DNA from: Paenibacillus sp. FSL H8-0537
GTDB lineage: Bacteria; Bacillota; Bacilli; Paenibacillales; Paenibacillaceae
Length of the DNA stretch: 64,000 nt
NCBI RefSeq assembly: GCF_038051995.1
Contig: NZ_CP150290.1
Location: 2,091,001-2,155,000 of the forward strand
Direction: 5' to 3'
Below the pieces are notes generated by a model that was not told where the DNA came from, did no database searches, and worked only from the letters and a program-made list of their open reading frames with translations. Every line of letters starts with the position of its first letter. Within the stretch, counting starts at the first letter, position 1. Shown here piece after piece: positions 34,562 through 44,075 of the stretch. The translations under genes and the position numbers were made by a program.

Positions 34562-36394
34562 ATGATTAGGCGGCGTGCAGCAATTGTAGCAATACTTTTA
34601 ACGGTTATAATGGCAGGTTATTTGATTAGGCTGGCGACGCTGCAGTTGGTGCCAAGCTTGGGTCAGCCCGCTGCCCAGATGCTCAGCAAGCATATCGACT
34701 GGAAGCATAAGGCAGCTATTCAGCGGCAGCGAAATTTGGTGCTGGATTCAGGGCGCGGCGACTTTATGGATCGTTACGGGAGAGCCATTACGGGGGAAAG
34801 CTATTCAGCATTGGCACTATTTCCAGTAGAGAGCAAGGCACGGGGAGAGACGACAGAGCTGCGCAAGCTAGCGAAGCTTCTGCAGGTGTCTTACGAGCAG
34901 CTGGTGGAAAAATGGGATGCGCTCAAGAGTGCTGATTTTTGGCGGGAGGAAGGGCAGAAGGCACCCTTGGACCTTTCTGCGAGCCAGCTCACAGGACTTT
35001 CGCAGCTCCATATAAATGGAGTCAAGGTGCTGCCCTATCACAATCGGTATTTGCCGCAGCTTAATGCCAGGCAAGCCATTGGTTTTATAAGCCAGCATCC
35101 GGAATGGCTGGAGCAGGCTTATGGAGCGGATCTGGCGTCAGGCAAGCGCAAGCTGACAGATGAAATCGGCGGTGCTGGACTTGAGAAATCGCTGGATACG
35201 CTGCTAAGAGGCAATGGGCCAACGTCGGTATCTTTTTATGTTGATGGGCAGCGGCATCCGCTTCAGGGGCTGGGTCTGCGGGTTTTTCAGCCGGATAGCG
35301 CCTATTATCCGTTGAAAGTAAAGACGACGCTGGATGTACAGCTCCAGCAGCAGCTTGAGCTGTACGCAGATGCAAATGGCTTGAAAGCTGGAGCAATCGT
35401 CGTGCTGGATGCGCAAAATGCGGATATCGTCAGCATGGTGTCCAGACCGCAGATGAACCCGCAGCAGCTGGATCGGAATGAAGAAACCGATTGGTCGAAT
35501 CATGCGCTCCAAGCGGTTGCCCCGGGTTCGATTTTTAAGCTTGTAACAGAAGCGGCGGCGCTTGAGGCTGGTGTTGTGGATGAAAAAGAAGTGTTCACAT
35601 GCAGTGGGCAATACGGAAAATATGGTTTAACTTGCTGGAAGCAGGATGGTCATGGAAGTCTGACGCTTGAGGAAGGATTAGCCAAGTCCTGCAACATTGT
35701 GTTTGCAACGCTTGCGGAGCGGTTGAGTGGCTATGAGCTGTATCAGACTGCTACGGCGCTTGGCATTGGTGATCCATCTGGCTGGCATGCCGAATCAGCA
35801 TTTGGCCCGTTTGCCGGACGTTTGCGGCTGCTTGGCGAGGAAGAGGGCGGACAGTTGTTTGCTGCGAGCATTTGGCAGCAATTGCAGGACAAGCCTACTC
35901 TTGACGTAGACGGAGGCATTATGGCTCAAAGCGGTATCGGCCAACGGGATGTCAGGATGACGCCGCTGCAGGCGGCGAATTTGGTCGTGACGATTTTACA
36001 TGGCGGTCAACGGCTGGAGCCGCGAATCGTAAGTGAAATTCGTTATGCGAACGGACAACTGATGGTGGAGCTGAAGCCCCGGCAAGCCCGGCAGGCGGGA
36101 ACGCCGATACATGCGAGAACCGCTGGCACGCTGCTGGAAGGGATGAAGGCGGTCACCGAGTACGGAACGGGACGCTCCATTCGGGATGGCATATGGCCAG
36201 TTGCCGGTAAGTCCGGTACGGCGCAGACGCTGCTCAGCGGCAAGGAGCGCGTTCACCAGTGGTTCATCGGCTACGGACCAACAAATACGCCGCGATACGC
36301 CGTCGCCGTGCTTGCCGAGAACAGGAGTCCCGGTACAAGCAATCAGGCGACGAAGCTGTTTCGCGGCGTCATGGATATTATAGCGAAGCGATAA
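34562..36394 (+). CDS. Class B penicillin-binding protein, PbpI-like
   Basis: A 610-residue membrane-anchored transpeptidase. A single N-terminal helix (about 5-25) precedes the PBP dimerisation domain (about 60-230) and a transpeptidase domain with S323-x-x-K326 in APGSIFK, S-C-N in KSCNIVF and K-S-G-T near residue 549. GGGAGGGAGG lies nine bases before the ATG at 34562; an in-frame TTG at 34481 is unlikely. In Bacillus subtilis pbpI (yrrR) is also close to yrrO, and is a sporulation-linked enzyme. The lack of udk-greA between them is a difference. Confidence 0.88.
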   Translation: MIRRRAAIVAILLTVIMAGYLIRLATLQLVPSLGQPAAQMLSKHIDWKHKAAIQRQRNLVLDSGRGDFMDRYGRAITGESYSALALFPVESKARGETTELRKLAKLLQVSYEQLVEKWDALKSADFWREEGQKAPLDLSASQLTGLSQLHINGVKVLPYHNRYLPQLNARQAIGFISQHPEWLEQAYGADLASGKRKLTDEIGGAGLEKSLDTLLRGNGPTSVSFYVDGQRHPLQGLGLRVFQPDSAYYPLKVKTTLDVQLQQQLELYADANGLKAGAIVVLDAQNADIVSMVSRPQMNPQQLDRNEETDWSNHALQAVAPGSIFKLVTEAAALEAGVVDEKEVFTCSGQYGKYGLTCWKQDGHGSLTLEEGLAKSCNIVFATLAERLSGYELYQTATALGIGDPSGWHAESAFGPFAGRLRLLGEEEGGQLFAASIWQQLQDKPTLDVDGGIMAQSGIGQRDVRMTPLQAANLVVTILHGGQRLEPRIVSEIRYANGQLMVELKPRQARQAGTPIHARTAGTLLEGMKAVTEYGTGRSIRDGIWPVAGKSGTAQTLLSGKERVHQWFIGYGPTNTPRYAVAVLAENRSPGTSNQATKLFRGVMDIIAKR

Positions 36395-36401
36395 AGCAGA
36401 T

Positions 36402-37550
36402 TTAAACGCTTGGAGGGGCAGGCGGGTTGCCTGTGCCTCCTCCGGCACCTGGAGGAGGCACCTGGCTGTCGAATTCGCCTTGCGGCGCTCTGATCCAGCG
36501 ATGGAAAAAGCCTTGGTCATACAAGGTTTTGAGCAAAATGATGAGCACGGGCGATAAGATGACGCCGGCAATGCCGAACAGCTTGAGCGAAATAATCATA
36601 AATGCCAGCATCGTAAATGCAGATACGCCGAGCGTGTCTCCGGTAATTTTAGGCTCCAATAGCTGTCTGGCCAATACGACGACGATATATAATACGGACA
36701 GCCATACCGCAAGGGAAGTATGCCCCACGATAAACAAATAAATGATCCAAGGGATAAAGATCGTTCCTACCCCAAGCAGCGGCAGCACATCAAAAATAGC
36801 CGAGATAACGGCGACTACAAGGGCATTTTTGACACCGAGCAGCAGCAGTGAGATGAAGATGACGAAAAACGTAATCGTAATCATCTTGGCTTGCGCCTTC
36901 AAGTAGCCGGAAATGCCCTTTAATACATTTTCACGCAAGAAGAAAAAGGCTTTTTTAAACGTTTTTGGCGTTTTATCCGCCGCTGTTTTTTTCCAGTCAT
37001 TAATTTCAATACTTAGGAAATAAGCTAATATAATACCGACCAGAAAGTTAAACATAAAGCTGGAGAACGAGGACACGTAGCCGACGGTTCCAGCGAAAAT
37101 CGTTTTGACCAAATTCGGCACATATTCGGCAGCGCCCTGGATGTATTCCGTAATTTGCGCGACGAGCTCAGGCGGGAGGGCCTGAATTTTATTTTGCACC
37201 TGTGACGTGCTAAGCTCTACCTGCTCCACGAGAATAGCCTGATATTCCGGCAGCTTGTCCAGAAACTCTGAGCCCTGCTTCGAAATAATGTAACCGAGCC
37301 CGGAGAAGGCGGATAGAATAAGGATGGAAAACAATAAAATCGATATGCCTGACGCGATGGATTTCTTAATGCCAATCTTGTTCAGCCTGCGTGCCAGCGG
37401 CTCAATGCACATAAAAATAACAAAGGAGAAGATGATAGGTGTCGCCAATTGATAAAAATGACTAAAGGCAAACATAATTAAATAAACCGTTAGCGCGATC
37501 AATGCAATGTCGAAAGCGGTTCGCCAATATTTCTTATAAAAGGGTAGCAT
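36402..37550 (-). CDS. AI-2E family transporter, second paralogue
   Basis: A 382-residue membrane protein of the AI-2E/UPF0118 family with about eight helices. It has the glycine/leucine-rich segment DVLPLLGVGTIFIPW and the C-terminal cytoplasmic tail PPPGAGGGTGNPPAPP, which is unusual. AGAGAGG lies upstream of the ATG. It converges on the PBP gene with seven bases between stops. It is only distantly related to the paralogue at 20737-21807, and the substrate is unknown. Confidence 0.85.
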   Translation of the reverse strand: MLPFYKKYWRTAFDIALIALTVYLIMFAFSHFYQLATPIIFSFVIFMCIEPLARRLNKIGIKKSIASGISILLFSILILSAFSGLGYIISKQGSEFLDKLPEYQAILVEQVELSTSQVQNKIQALPPELVAQITEYIQGAAEYVPNLVKTIFAGTVGYVSSFSSFMFNFLVGIILAYFLSIEINDWKKTAADKTPKTFKKAFFFLRENVLKGISGYLKAQAKMITITFFVIFISLLLLGVKNALVVAVISAIFDVLPLLGVGTIFIPWIIYLFIVGHTSLAVWLSVLYIVVVLARQLLEPKITGDTLGVSAFTMLAFMIISLKLFGIAGVILSPVLIILLKTLYDQGFFHRWIRAPQGEFDSQVPPPGAGGGTGNPPAPPSV

Positions 37551-37715
37551 AGCTGAAAACCTCTCTTTTCCAATTTCGTATATCTCGTTTTGATTGTACT
37601 ATAATTTTAATTTTGCTGCCTATTTTTTGTAGCCATATGATACAATTAAAGTTATCGTTGTTTGTTTATCGCCGATTACATGCAGCTAAAATTTTAATAA
37701 CGGTGGGGAAACAAT

Positions 37716-39110
37716 ATGGAGAACTTAGTTGTCTGGACTCTTTATCTTTTCTCGTTCTACGCTTTCCTCCCTGCGTTTATCAGTCGTACTTTCGGATTTA
37801 GGGTTTTTAAGAAAGGCCTGGTAAAGAAGGAAATTGCCCTTACCTTTGACGATGGCCCGGATGCTATCTATACGCCAAAGCTGCTTGAATTGCTGGCTCG
37901 CTATGATGCGAAAGCGACTTTTTTCATCGTTGGTGCACATGGCGAAGCGCAGCCGGAGCTATTGCGCAAAATACATGAGGAAGGCCATACGCTTGGCATA
38001 CACAATTATGTTCACAAGACCAATTGGTTCATGCGGCCAAGGTCCGTCAAGCGTCAGATCGAGCGTACATGCGAAATAATACGAGAGGCGACGGGGAGCC
38101 GTTCCAATTATTATCGGCCTCCTTGGGGCATTATCAATGTGTTTGATTTTGCTAGCATTGGCCATTTGCAAATCGTATTATGGTCGTCAATGTTCGGAGA
38201 TTGGAACAAGAGCCTGGGGGCGGAACGCCTTAAGCGGAAAATGCTGAAGAAGCTCCGCCCCGGCGAGGTGCTGCTGCTTCATGATTGCGGGCAAACGCCT
38301 GGCGCCCATCATGATGCTCCTGCTAATATGCTGATCGCACTTGAGGCTTATTTGCAGGAAGGCTCCCAGCAAGGCTATCGTTTTGTTACGATTGAAGAGA
38401 TGATTAAGCTGACAGAGCGAGCTAAGGAACGCCAGCTGTCATGGTTTAAAAAATCACTTATAACGCTTTGGCTGCAGTATGAGCGCTTATTCCATCTCGC
38501 GTTTCAGCTTAAGCAGGTAGGAGTGGAGTCGCCGGCGCTGCATTATCGAATGATTTCTTACAGCGGCCAGCCAATCGAGCTAGCTGAGGGCGAACGTTTA
38601 AGCAAGGGAGACCGCGTGGTGGAGCTGCATTTTGACAACCGCAAGCTGTCCGGCATTGCGGCAGAAGCGGCATCGCCACTAGCTGCTGGAATTAGAATGC
38701 TGCGGGAAGTAGAAGCAGCATTGCCTATGCTTGCCCATCAATTGGCGCATGATCCCTCGGCGGCTGATGCGAAAGCATTATACGGCGTTACAATGATTCA
38801 TCGAGGAGCGGATCGATTTGGCTTTGAGGTGATTCCATTGCCGGACGGCTTATTTGCTCGTACGACCCGAATTTACTTGCGGCTGCTTATGCGCGTGTTG
38901 ACGAAGAAACCGAGGAATGCGAAAAGCAAGGAGCGCAGGAAAGCGATTGATCCATGTATGCTGCTATATCCGATGAGCAAAATACAAGCTTTTCAAAATA
39001 CGCAAGCAGCGCTGCTGAGGGTAAGCATAGGTCAAGAGGCGAGCTTGCAGGCGGCGCCAGCAGTTGCTGTGGATGCTGTTCCGATTGAGGGCAGTACTTC
39101 CACCATATAA
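37716..39110 (+). CDS. Polysaccharide deacetylase (NodB domain) with C-terminal YkoP-like extension
   Basis: A 464-residue protein. It has an N-terminal membrane anchor (about 4-25) and a NodB homology domain (about 35-230) with the catalytic TFDDGPD (D45 base, D46 metal), H97 and H101 in HNYVH as metal ligands, RPPWG, and LLLHDCG near the end. A C-terminal domain of about 200 residues that looks like the YkoP-type extension seen in other Bacillales deacetylases follows. It should remove acetyl groups from peptidoglycan or another glycan outside the cell. GGTGGGG precedes the ATG. Confidence 0.87.
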   Translation: MENLVVWTLYLFSFYAFLPAFISRTFGFRVFKKGLVKKEIALTFDDGPDAIYTPKLLELLARYDAKATFFIVGAHGEAQPELLRKIHEEGHTLGIHNYVHKTNWFMRPRSVKRQIERTCEIIREATGSRSNYYRPPWGIINVFDFASIGHLQIVLWSSMFGDWNKSLGAERLKRKMLKKLRPGEVLLLHDCGQTPGAHHDAPANMLIALEAYLQEGSQQGYRFVTIEEMIKLTERAKERQLSWFKKSLITLWLQYERLFHLAFQLKQVGVESPALHYRMISYSGQPIELAEGERLSKGDRVVELHFDNRKLSGIAAEAASPLAAGIRMLREVEAALPMLAHQLAHDPSAADAKALYGVTMIHRGADRFGFEVIPLPDGLFARTTRIYLRLLMRVLTKKPRNAKSKERRKAIDPCMLLYPMSKIQAFQNTQAALLRVSIGQEASLQAAPAVAVDAVPIEGSTSTI

Positions 39111-39113
39111 TCG

Positions 39114-39150
39114 AACTCCGGCGTCTGTTTACAGGCGGCCGGAGTTTTAA
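39114..39150 (+). terminator. Terminator after the deacetylase gene
   Basis: A 9-bp stem AACTCCGGC/GCCGGAGTT (39114-39122 with 39138-39146), directly after the stop codon. The T run is short (TTTTAA), so termination may be partial. Confidence 0.65.
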
Positions 39151-39202
39151 AATAGAAAAAAAGGCATACAGATCACTTAATTATAGAGGAGGCTATCCCA
39201 GG

Positions 39203-39781
39203 ATGGGGGAACCGACATCTGATGAATATTTAATTCAGCTGATTGCACGGCAGGATGCATCGGCACTTGAGCAGCTGTACGATCGCTATGAACGGCCCGT
39301 CTACTCATTCGTTTATCGAATGCTGAAAGATGAGATGGCATCGGAGGAAGTGGTGCAGGAGCTGTTTGTGCGGGTATGGAATGCGGCTTCTAGAGTTGAA
39401 ACCGAAGAAGCCTCAGGAAAAATTAGCACCTGGATTTTTGCAATCGCCCGCAACCTTGCCATTGATTGGATCAGAAAGCAGGGCAGACGTCCGCAGCAGG
39501 TTCAGGAAGAGAACATCTTAGAGCGAACGGTCGATCCGCTTACAACTGAAAAGGTTGTGGAGGACCGAATGCTCGGCGAGCAGATGAAAGAAGCCATTGA
39601 ACAGCTGAGTGATGACCAGAAGCAGGTTGTTGAATGGATCTATTATATGGGTTATACGCAGCAAGAGGTGGCGGACAAGCATCAAATTCCGCTTGGTACC
39701 GTTAAAAGCAGGGTAAGGCTGGCGCTAGGCCAGCTGCGCAAACGATTCGAACATACATGGAAGGAGGGAGTGCGGCAATGA
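39203..39781 (+). CDS. ECF-type RNA polymerase sigma factor
   Basis: A 192-residue sigma-70 family factor. Region 2 (about 20-90) has LYDRYERPVYSFVYRMLKD and EEVVQELFVRVWNAA, and region 4 (about 125-185) has the helix-turn-helix YTQQEVADKHQIPLGTVKSRVRLAL. It resembles the SigK/RskA-type ECF groups. GAGGAGG lies nine bases before the ATG. Its stop overlaps the start of the anti-sigma gene (ATGA). The target regulon is unknown. Confidence 0.93.
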   Translation: MGEPTSDEYLIQLIARQDASALEQLYDRYERPVYSFVYRMLKDEMASEEVVQELFVRVWNAASRVETEEASGKISTWIFAIARNLAIDWIRKQGRRPQQVQEENILERTVDPLTTEKVVEDRMLGEQMKEAIEQLSDDQKQVVEWIYYMGYTQQEVADKHQIPLGTVKSRVRLALGQLRKRFEHTWKEGVRQ

Positions 39782-40785
39782 TTAAACCTAATGATTCATT
39801 TTGTGATGACGTGGAGATGTATTCACTTGGAGGCCTTGATGCTGAAGCAACGCAGCAATTTGAACATCACTTGTCGCATTGCCAGCAGTGCAGAGAGATG
39901 GTGGAGGAGTTACAACCACTTATCTCTCAATTCCCTCTGGCAGTTGAGTCGGTAGAACCGCCAGCCGGTATGAAGCAGCGTATACTGGCTGCTGTATTGC
40001 AGTCTGCGCCAACGCCTGTACCGATGTCGACATTAACAGCCGCTGATGAAAGCATTCGCCCAGAACGCCAAGAGAGCAGTGATAATCAGGCAAGCAGCCC
40101 TATCGATTCTAACAGTGAAAACAAGGCTGACAGTGAAAAATCCGCTCATCGCCCGGGGGTAGTCCCATTGCGAGCAGCAGCAGGGGAAGCAGGCGCGGCG
40201 GACAAGCGACCGTCTCCAAGCCAAACAGAGCAGCGGACAGCAGCTCTACAGGCTCAGCTGCGCAAACGCTGGGTTGCTCGTTTGGTGACGGGTGTTGCGG
40301 CTTCGCTTGTTATTCTTTCCGGCTTTTTATTGCAGCAGGTTAACCAGCTTAGCAATGAAACGGCTGATTTAACGAGCCAGCTGGAGCAGCTGAAGCAGCA
40401 GATTGCTGCCTCCGACAGTCCAGCTGCTGCTTCACAGGTAAACGGTGTCGTATCGCTTAAGCCAGCGGAAGCAGGCATTGTAGCCGAGGGCCGCGCAACG
40501 ATTAGCGTAGACAGCAAAGGCATGCATTTGATCGTTCAGGTCGAGCAGCTGCCTAAGCTTCAAGGCGATGAAGCCTTTCAGGTGTGGCTGCTTAAAGAGG
40601 GCAAGCCGGTTAATGCGGGGACGTTCCTACCAAATGAAGGCGTAGGAGCGCTGTATTTTACATTTAATCCGGATGACTACGATCAAATTGCCATTACGCA
40701 AGAGCCGGATGCCAATGGGGTAGAGCCAAGAGGCTCGATGGTGCTTGCCGGGGCATTAAGCCAAAGCGAGAAATCAAGCTCTTAA
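39778..40785 (+). CDS. Membrane-anchored anti-sigma factor, zinc-finger plus RskA-like domain
   Basis: A 335-residue protein. The cytoplasmic N-terminus carries the ZAS zinc motif HHLSHCQQC (H-x3-C-x2-C) that captures ECF factors. A low-complexity polar linker (about 85-165), one transmembrane helix (about 172-190), a short coiled coil (LSNETADLTSQLEQLKQQI) and an outside RskA-type domain (about 225-335, with AFQVWLLKEGKPVNAGTF) follow. It starts at ATG 39778 inside the sigma gene. Signal-dependent proteolysis of such proteins releases the sigma factor. Confidence 0.92.
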   Translation: MIKPNDSFCDDVEMYSLGGLDAEATQQFEHHLSHCQQCREMVEELQPLISQFPLAVESVEPPAGMKQRILAAVLQSAPTPVPMSTLTAADESIRPERQESSDNQASSPIDSNSENKADSEKSAHRPGVVPLRAAAGEAGAADKRPSPSQTEQRTAALQAQLRKRWVARLVTGVAASLVILSGFLLQQVNQLSNETADLTSQLEQLKQQIAASDSPAAASQVNGVVSLKPAEAGIVAEGRATISVDSKGMHLIVQVEQLPKLQGDEAFQVWLLKEGKPVNAGTFLPNEGVGALYFTFNPDDYDQIAITQEPDANGVEPRGSMVLAGALSQSEKSSS

Positions 40786-40870
40786 TTGCAGGTTTAGCTT
40801 GCTTGCAAGCCAGTTTGCTTATCTGCTTGTTATTAAATCATTTTAGCGGTTAAATAGGAAAGACCATGCA

Positions 40871-40918
40871 AAAAAGCACGCTTGCTCGCGGTCAACGCGG
40901 TTGAGCGTGCTTTTTCTT
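40871..40918 (+). terminator. Terminator of the ECF sigma operon
   Basis: A 12-bp stem AAAAAGCACGCT/AGCGTGCTTTTT (40871-40882 with 40904-40915), with an inner CGCG/CGCG pairing. Confidence 0.85.
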
Positions 40919-40920
40919 GT

Positions 40921-41367
40921 TTCATTCACCCGCAAGCCTAGCCAGCTGCAGTTTCTGATTGAATTTAGCGCACAAGTAATAGGAGCCTGCTTAATGAAAG
41001 GTCGCTTCGGTCAAGCTCTTTAGGCTTGGTGGACACAGCAGCCGCTATTTCAACCGAATCACGGGTAATGGCAGAGTCTGCGGACTCCAGAGACGCTATT
41101 TGCCGCCAAACATTATTTTGCCGGGATAATGAGGAGGATAGCGGATTTCCTGTCCGCGTACAGCCTCAAATCGTCTAAAATGACACAATAGCGGAACCTC
41201 AGTCCTTCAAAAAGGAGGCAGCGCCTCGAGCTGTGTTGTTCCTGCAACACTCGCATGCCGCGGCTAATGAGCCTTGAACCGTCAGATTAGATTGGCTTGG
41301 CTTGGATTGGGATAAACGTAATGTAAGAACAAGCAGCTCGATTCTGATTAGAATACACATCTAGGGC
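40921..41367. other. Non-coding region with scattered short inverted motifs
   Basis: No gene was recognised in about 450 bases between two terminators. The middle (41035-41205) has several variants of a CGCTATTT / AATAGCGGA motif in both orientations and small hairpins such as GAGTCTGCGGACTC and GCGGATTTCCTGTCCGC. This looks like a decayed intergenic repeat, but only one copy is in the window. Confidence 0.4.
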
Positions 41368-41397
41368 AAAAGAAAAGCAGCGCCGAAGCGCTGCTTG
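41368..41397 (-). terminator. Terminator of ilvD
   Basis: Read on the minus strand, the stem AAGCAGCGC-TTCG-GCGCTGCTT (41375-41396) with a stable TTCG loop is followed by TTCTTTT. It lies nine bases beyond the ilvD stop. Confidence 0.9.
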
Positions 41398-41405
41398 ATG
41401 TTAGA

Positions 41406-43091
41406 CTACATTTTCATTACGCCGCCACGGCTGGCGTTAGTAACGAGGTGGGAATAACGCGCGAGATAACCGCGTTTGATTTTTGGTTCGAAGCCTGGCC
41501 ATGCGGCACGGCGTTTCTCGAACTCCTCGTCGCTGATTAAAACGTTCATTCCACGGTTGTTCATGTCCAGCTCAACGATGTCGCCGTCTTGTACGAAAGC
41601 GATTGGACCGCCTTCAGCCGCTTCCGGTGAAACGTGGCCGATACTGATTCCGCGGGATGCGCCGGAGAAGCGTCCATCGGTTACGAGACCGACTTTAGCG
41701 CCTAGGCCCATACCAGCGATTTGTGAGGTAGGAGCAAGCATTTCTGGCATGCCTGGGCCGCCTTTAGGTCCTTCATAACGAATGATGACAACATGTCCTT
41801 CTTTAACTTTGCCGTTAGCGATGCCAGCAAGAGCTTCATCTTGGGAATCAAAGCAAATAGCAGGACCTTTATGATAGCCGTTAACCGATTTGTCGATCGC
41901 GCCGACTTTGATAATTGCGCCGCCTGGAGCAAGGTTGCCGAACAGTACAGCAAGTCCGCCGCGCTCACTATGCGGATTGTCAATCGTCCGGATAACGTCG
42001 GTATTTTGAATTTCACAGCCCTCTACGTTTTCGCGCAGCGTCTTGCCAGTTACAGTGATGCAATCGCCATGCAGAGTGCCTTCTTTTTTGAACATTTCAT
42101 TCAGTACGGCACTTACGCCGCCAGCCAGATGCACATCTTCGATGTGGTAATCGGAAGCCGGAGCGATTTTAGCCAAATGCGGCACGCGCTCAGCAATTTC
42201 ATTGATGCGCTCGATTGGGTAGTCAATGCCTGCTTCATGTGCAAGTGCCAGCGTATGCAGAACAGTATTTGTGGAACCGCCCATTGCCATATCGAGGGCA
42301 AAAGCATTATCAATCGTATCTTTCGTTACGATGTCGCGAGGCTTGATGCCAAGCTCAATCAGCTTCATCAGCTGAGTAGCCGATTGCTTAACGAATTCTC
42401 TACGCTCAGGTGCTACGGCAAGAATCGTGCCGTTGCCTGGAAGCGCGAGGCCAAGGCCTTCAGCAAGACAGTTCATCGAGTTGGCAGTGAACATGCCTGA
42501 GCATGAGCCGCAAGTCGGACAGCCGAACTGTTCAAGCTCCAGCAAGTCTTTATCATCGATGATGCCTGCTTGGTAAGCGCCGACGCCTTCAAAAACGCTG
42601 GAGAGCGAGATCGAGCGGCCGTCAGATGTTTTACCCGCTTTCATTGGTCCGCCACTGACGAACAGCGTCGGAATGTTGACGCGCAGGGCGCCCATCATCA
42701 TGCCTGGAGTAATTTTGTCACAGTTCGGTATGCAAACCATACCGTCGAACCAGTGCGCATTTACAACGGTTTCTACGGAGTCGGCGATAATTTCACGGCT
42801 CGCCAGCGAGTAGCGCATGCCGATATGTCCCATTGCAATCCCGTCATCAACTCCAATGGTATTGAATTCGAAAGGAACGCCGCCAGCATCGCGAATGGCT
42901 TGCTTAACCAGTTTGCCAAACTCCTGCAAATGAACGTGACCAGGTACAATATCAATATAGGAATTACAAACAGCAATGAAGGGCTTGTCGAAATCTTCCT
43001 CCGCAACCCCTGCTGCACGCAGCAAGCTGCGGTGCGGTGCACGGTCAAATCCTTTTTTTATCATGTCGGAACGCATCTTCTTAGGTGCCAT
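41406..43091 (-). CDS. ilvD: Dihydroxy-acid dehydratase
   Basis: A 561-residue Fe-S enzyme of branched-chain amino acid and pantothenate synthesis; it dehydrates 2,3-dihydroxy acids to 2-keto acids. Cluster cysteines are in AVCNSY (C42), IPNCDK (about 122) and [16 protein letters not shown] (about 195). The C-terminal swivelling domain has TDGRFSG and GHVSPEA. GGAGGG lies seven bases before the ATG at 43091. It is solitary, not in an ilv-leu operon here. Confidence 0.97.
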   Translation of the reverse strand: MAPKKMRSDMIKKGFDRAPHRSLLRAAGVAEEDFDKPFIAVCNSYIDIVPGHVHLQEFGKLVKQAIRDAGGVPFEFNTIGVDDGIAMGHIGMRYSLASREIIADSVETVVNAHWFDGMVCIPNCDKITPGMMMGALRVNIPTLFVSGGPMKAGKTSDGRSISLSSVFEGVGAYQAGIIDDKDLLELEQFGCPTCGSCSGMFTANSMNCLAEGLGLALPGNGTILAVAPERREFVKQSATQLMKLIELGIKPRDIVTKDTIDNAFALDMAMGGSTNTVLHTLALAHEAGIDYPIERINEIAERVPHLAKIAPASDYHIEDVHLAGGVSAVLNEMFKKEGTLHGDCITVTGKTLRENVEGCEIQNTDVIRTIDNPHSERGGLAVLFGNLAPGGAIIKVGAIDKSVNGYHKGPAICFDSQDEALAGIANGKVKEGHVVIIRYEGPKGGPGMPEMLAPTSQIAGMGLGAKVGLVTDGRFSGASRGISIGHVSPEAAEGGPIAFVQDGDIVELDMNNRGMNVLISDEEFEKRRAAWPGFEPKIKRGYLARYSHLVTNASRGGVMKM

Positions 43092-43282
43092 TAAAAATCC
43101 CTCCAGTATGAAAAGTCGATACCTTTGAGTTTAACACAGAGGACAAGCATTGGCTAGTAATGTTGATGGACTTATATGCTTAATACGGCTTCTGGCTTGG
43201 CTATCAAGGAAAAACACGGTATAGTAGTAGGAAAAGTATAATTATCGTGACGTGAAGAAATCCAGTATCGCGAGGGGTATAA

Positions 43283-43753
43283 ATGAATCAGGAAAATACG
43301 GAGAAAAGAATAGAAAAAATGCGTGAGATGGACGAGGCCTTTCGCCAGCTCAGACGTCTAATCCATGCCGAATGGAATCGGTTTAATGTTCAAGGGCTTG
43401 GCATGACGGATGCAAAGATGGTTTTGCTGCTGTCGGAGCATGGCCCGCAGAAAGCGTCGGTTATGGCGGAGCTTCTGCAAATCACGAGTGGCGCGGTCAC
43501 CGGCATCGCAGACCGATTAATTAATTTTGGCTACATTGACCGCGAGCGCAGTGAAGAGGACCGCCGTATTGTGCTGCTCACAATCACGGATGAGGGGCGC
43601 AAATTGGTGGATGGCATTATGCGTGTTCGCGAAGATCTCATGCTCAGGCTCTATGAAGGATTTTCGCTGGAGGATATGGATATTACCGTGAGCATGTTCA
43701 CAAGAATGAGTGAAAATTTGGAACGCAAGCGCGAGGACAACAGCGAGGCTTAG
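43283..43753 (+). CDS. MarR-family transcriptional regulator
   Basis: A 156-residue winged-helix regulator with a helix-turn-helix at about 57-80 (QKASVMAELLQITSGAVTGIADRL) and the wing IDRERSEEDRRIVLLTITDEG. Dimerisation helices lie at both ends. GAGGGG lies before the ATG at 43283. It is divergent from ilvD and has no obvious co-transcribed target, so the regulon is unknown. Confidence 0.9.
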   Translation: MNQENTEKRIEKMREMDEAFRQLRRLIHAEWNRFNVQGLGMTDAKMVLLLSEHGPQKASVMAELLQITSGAVTGIADRLINFGYIDRERSEEDRRIVLLTITDEGRKLVDGIMRVREDLMLRLYEGFSLEDMDITVSMFTRMSENLERKREDNSEA

Positions 43754-43812
43754 TCCCGCTGACTGGCCCTTGGTGCTGCCTTTGCGCAGTAAGCTTCCCA
43801 TGCGTTCATATC

Positions 43813-43910
43813 AAGGTGAAACGGCTATCGCCGTCCTTTGGGGGCGCAGCGCGTTTCAGTCCGAGAAATAGAGAGAAAGGATGGAAAACTCATATCCTTT
43901 CCTATATTTC
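43813..43910 (+). repeat. Composite palindromic repeat, copy B
   Basis: The first of two tandem 98-bp units. It begins AAGGTGAAACGG, followed by a GC-rich hairpin (GAAACG/CGTTTC outer stem, CGCC/GGCG inner stem, CCTTT in the loop) and CAGTCCGAG. The AT-rich palindrome then runs GAAATAGAGAGAAAGGAT ... ATCCTTTCCTATATTTC. It is downstream of the MarR gene. Confidence 0.85.
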
Positions 43911-44008
43911 AAGGTGAAACGGCTATCGCCGTCCTTTGGTGGCGCAGCGCGTTTCAGTCCGAGAATATAGAGAAAGAATGAGAAAATCATATCCTTTCCT
44001 GTATTTCA
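43911..44008 (+). repeat. Composite palindromic repeat, copy C
   Basis: A second unit in direct tandem with copy B and the same length. It is nearly identical in the left hairpin half; the AT-rich half differs by a few bases (GAATATAGAGAAAGAATG). The tandem arrangement with no spacer shows that the unit is about 98 bp. Confidence 0.85.
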
Positions 44009-44052
44009 AAAAAAGGGATTCGCTTCGTTTTCACGAAGGAATCCCTTTTTAA
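44009..44052. terminator. Bidirectional terminator before the SLH-protein gene end
   Basis: A stem of about 16 bp AAAAAGGGATTCGCTTCG / CGAAGGAATCCCTTTTT. A/T runs on both sides allow it to end the minus-strand SLH gene and any readthrough from the repeats. Confidence 0.85.
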
Positions 44053-44075
44053 CAATAGCTGGTTTGTTCTAAAGC

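Noticed and set aside
41793..42500. 235-codon open frame antisense to ilvD
   Set aside because: Shadow of the ilvD reading frame on the other strand; no start signal or recognisable protein.
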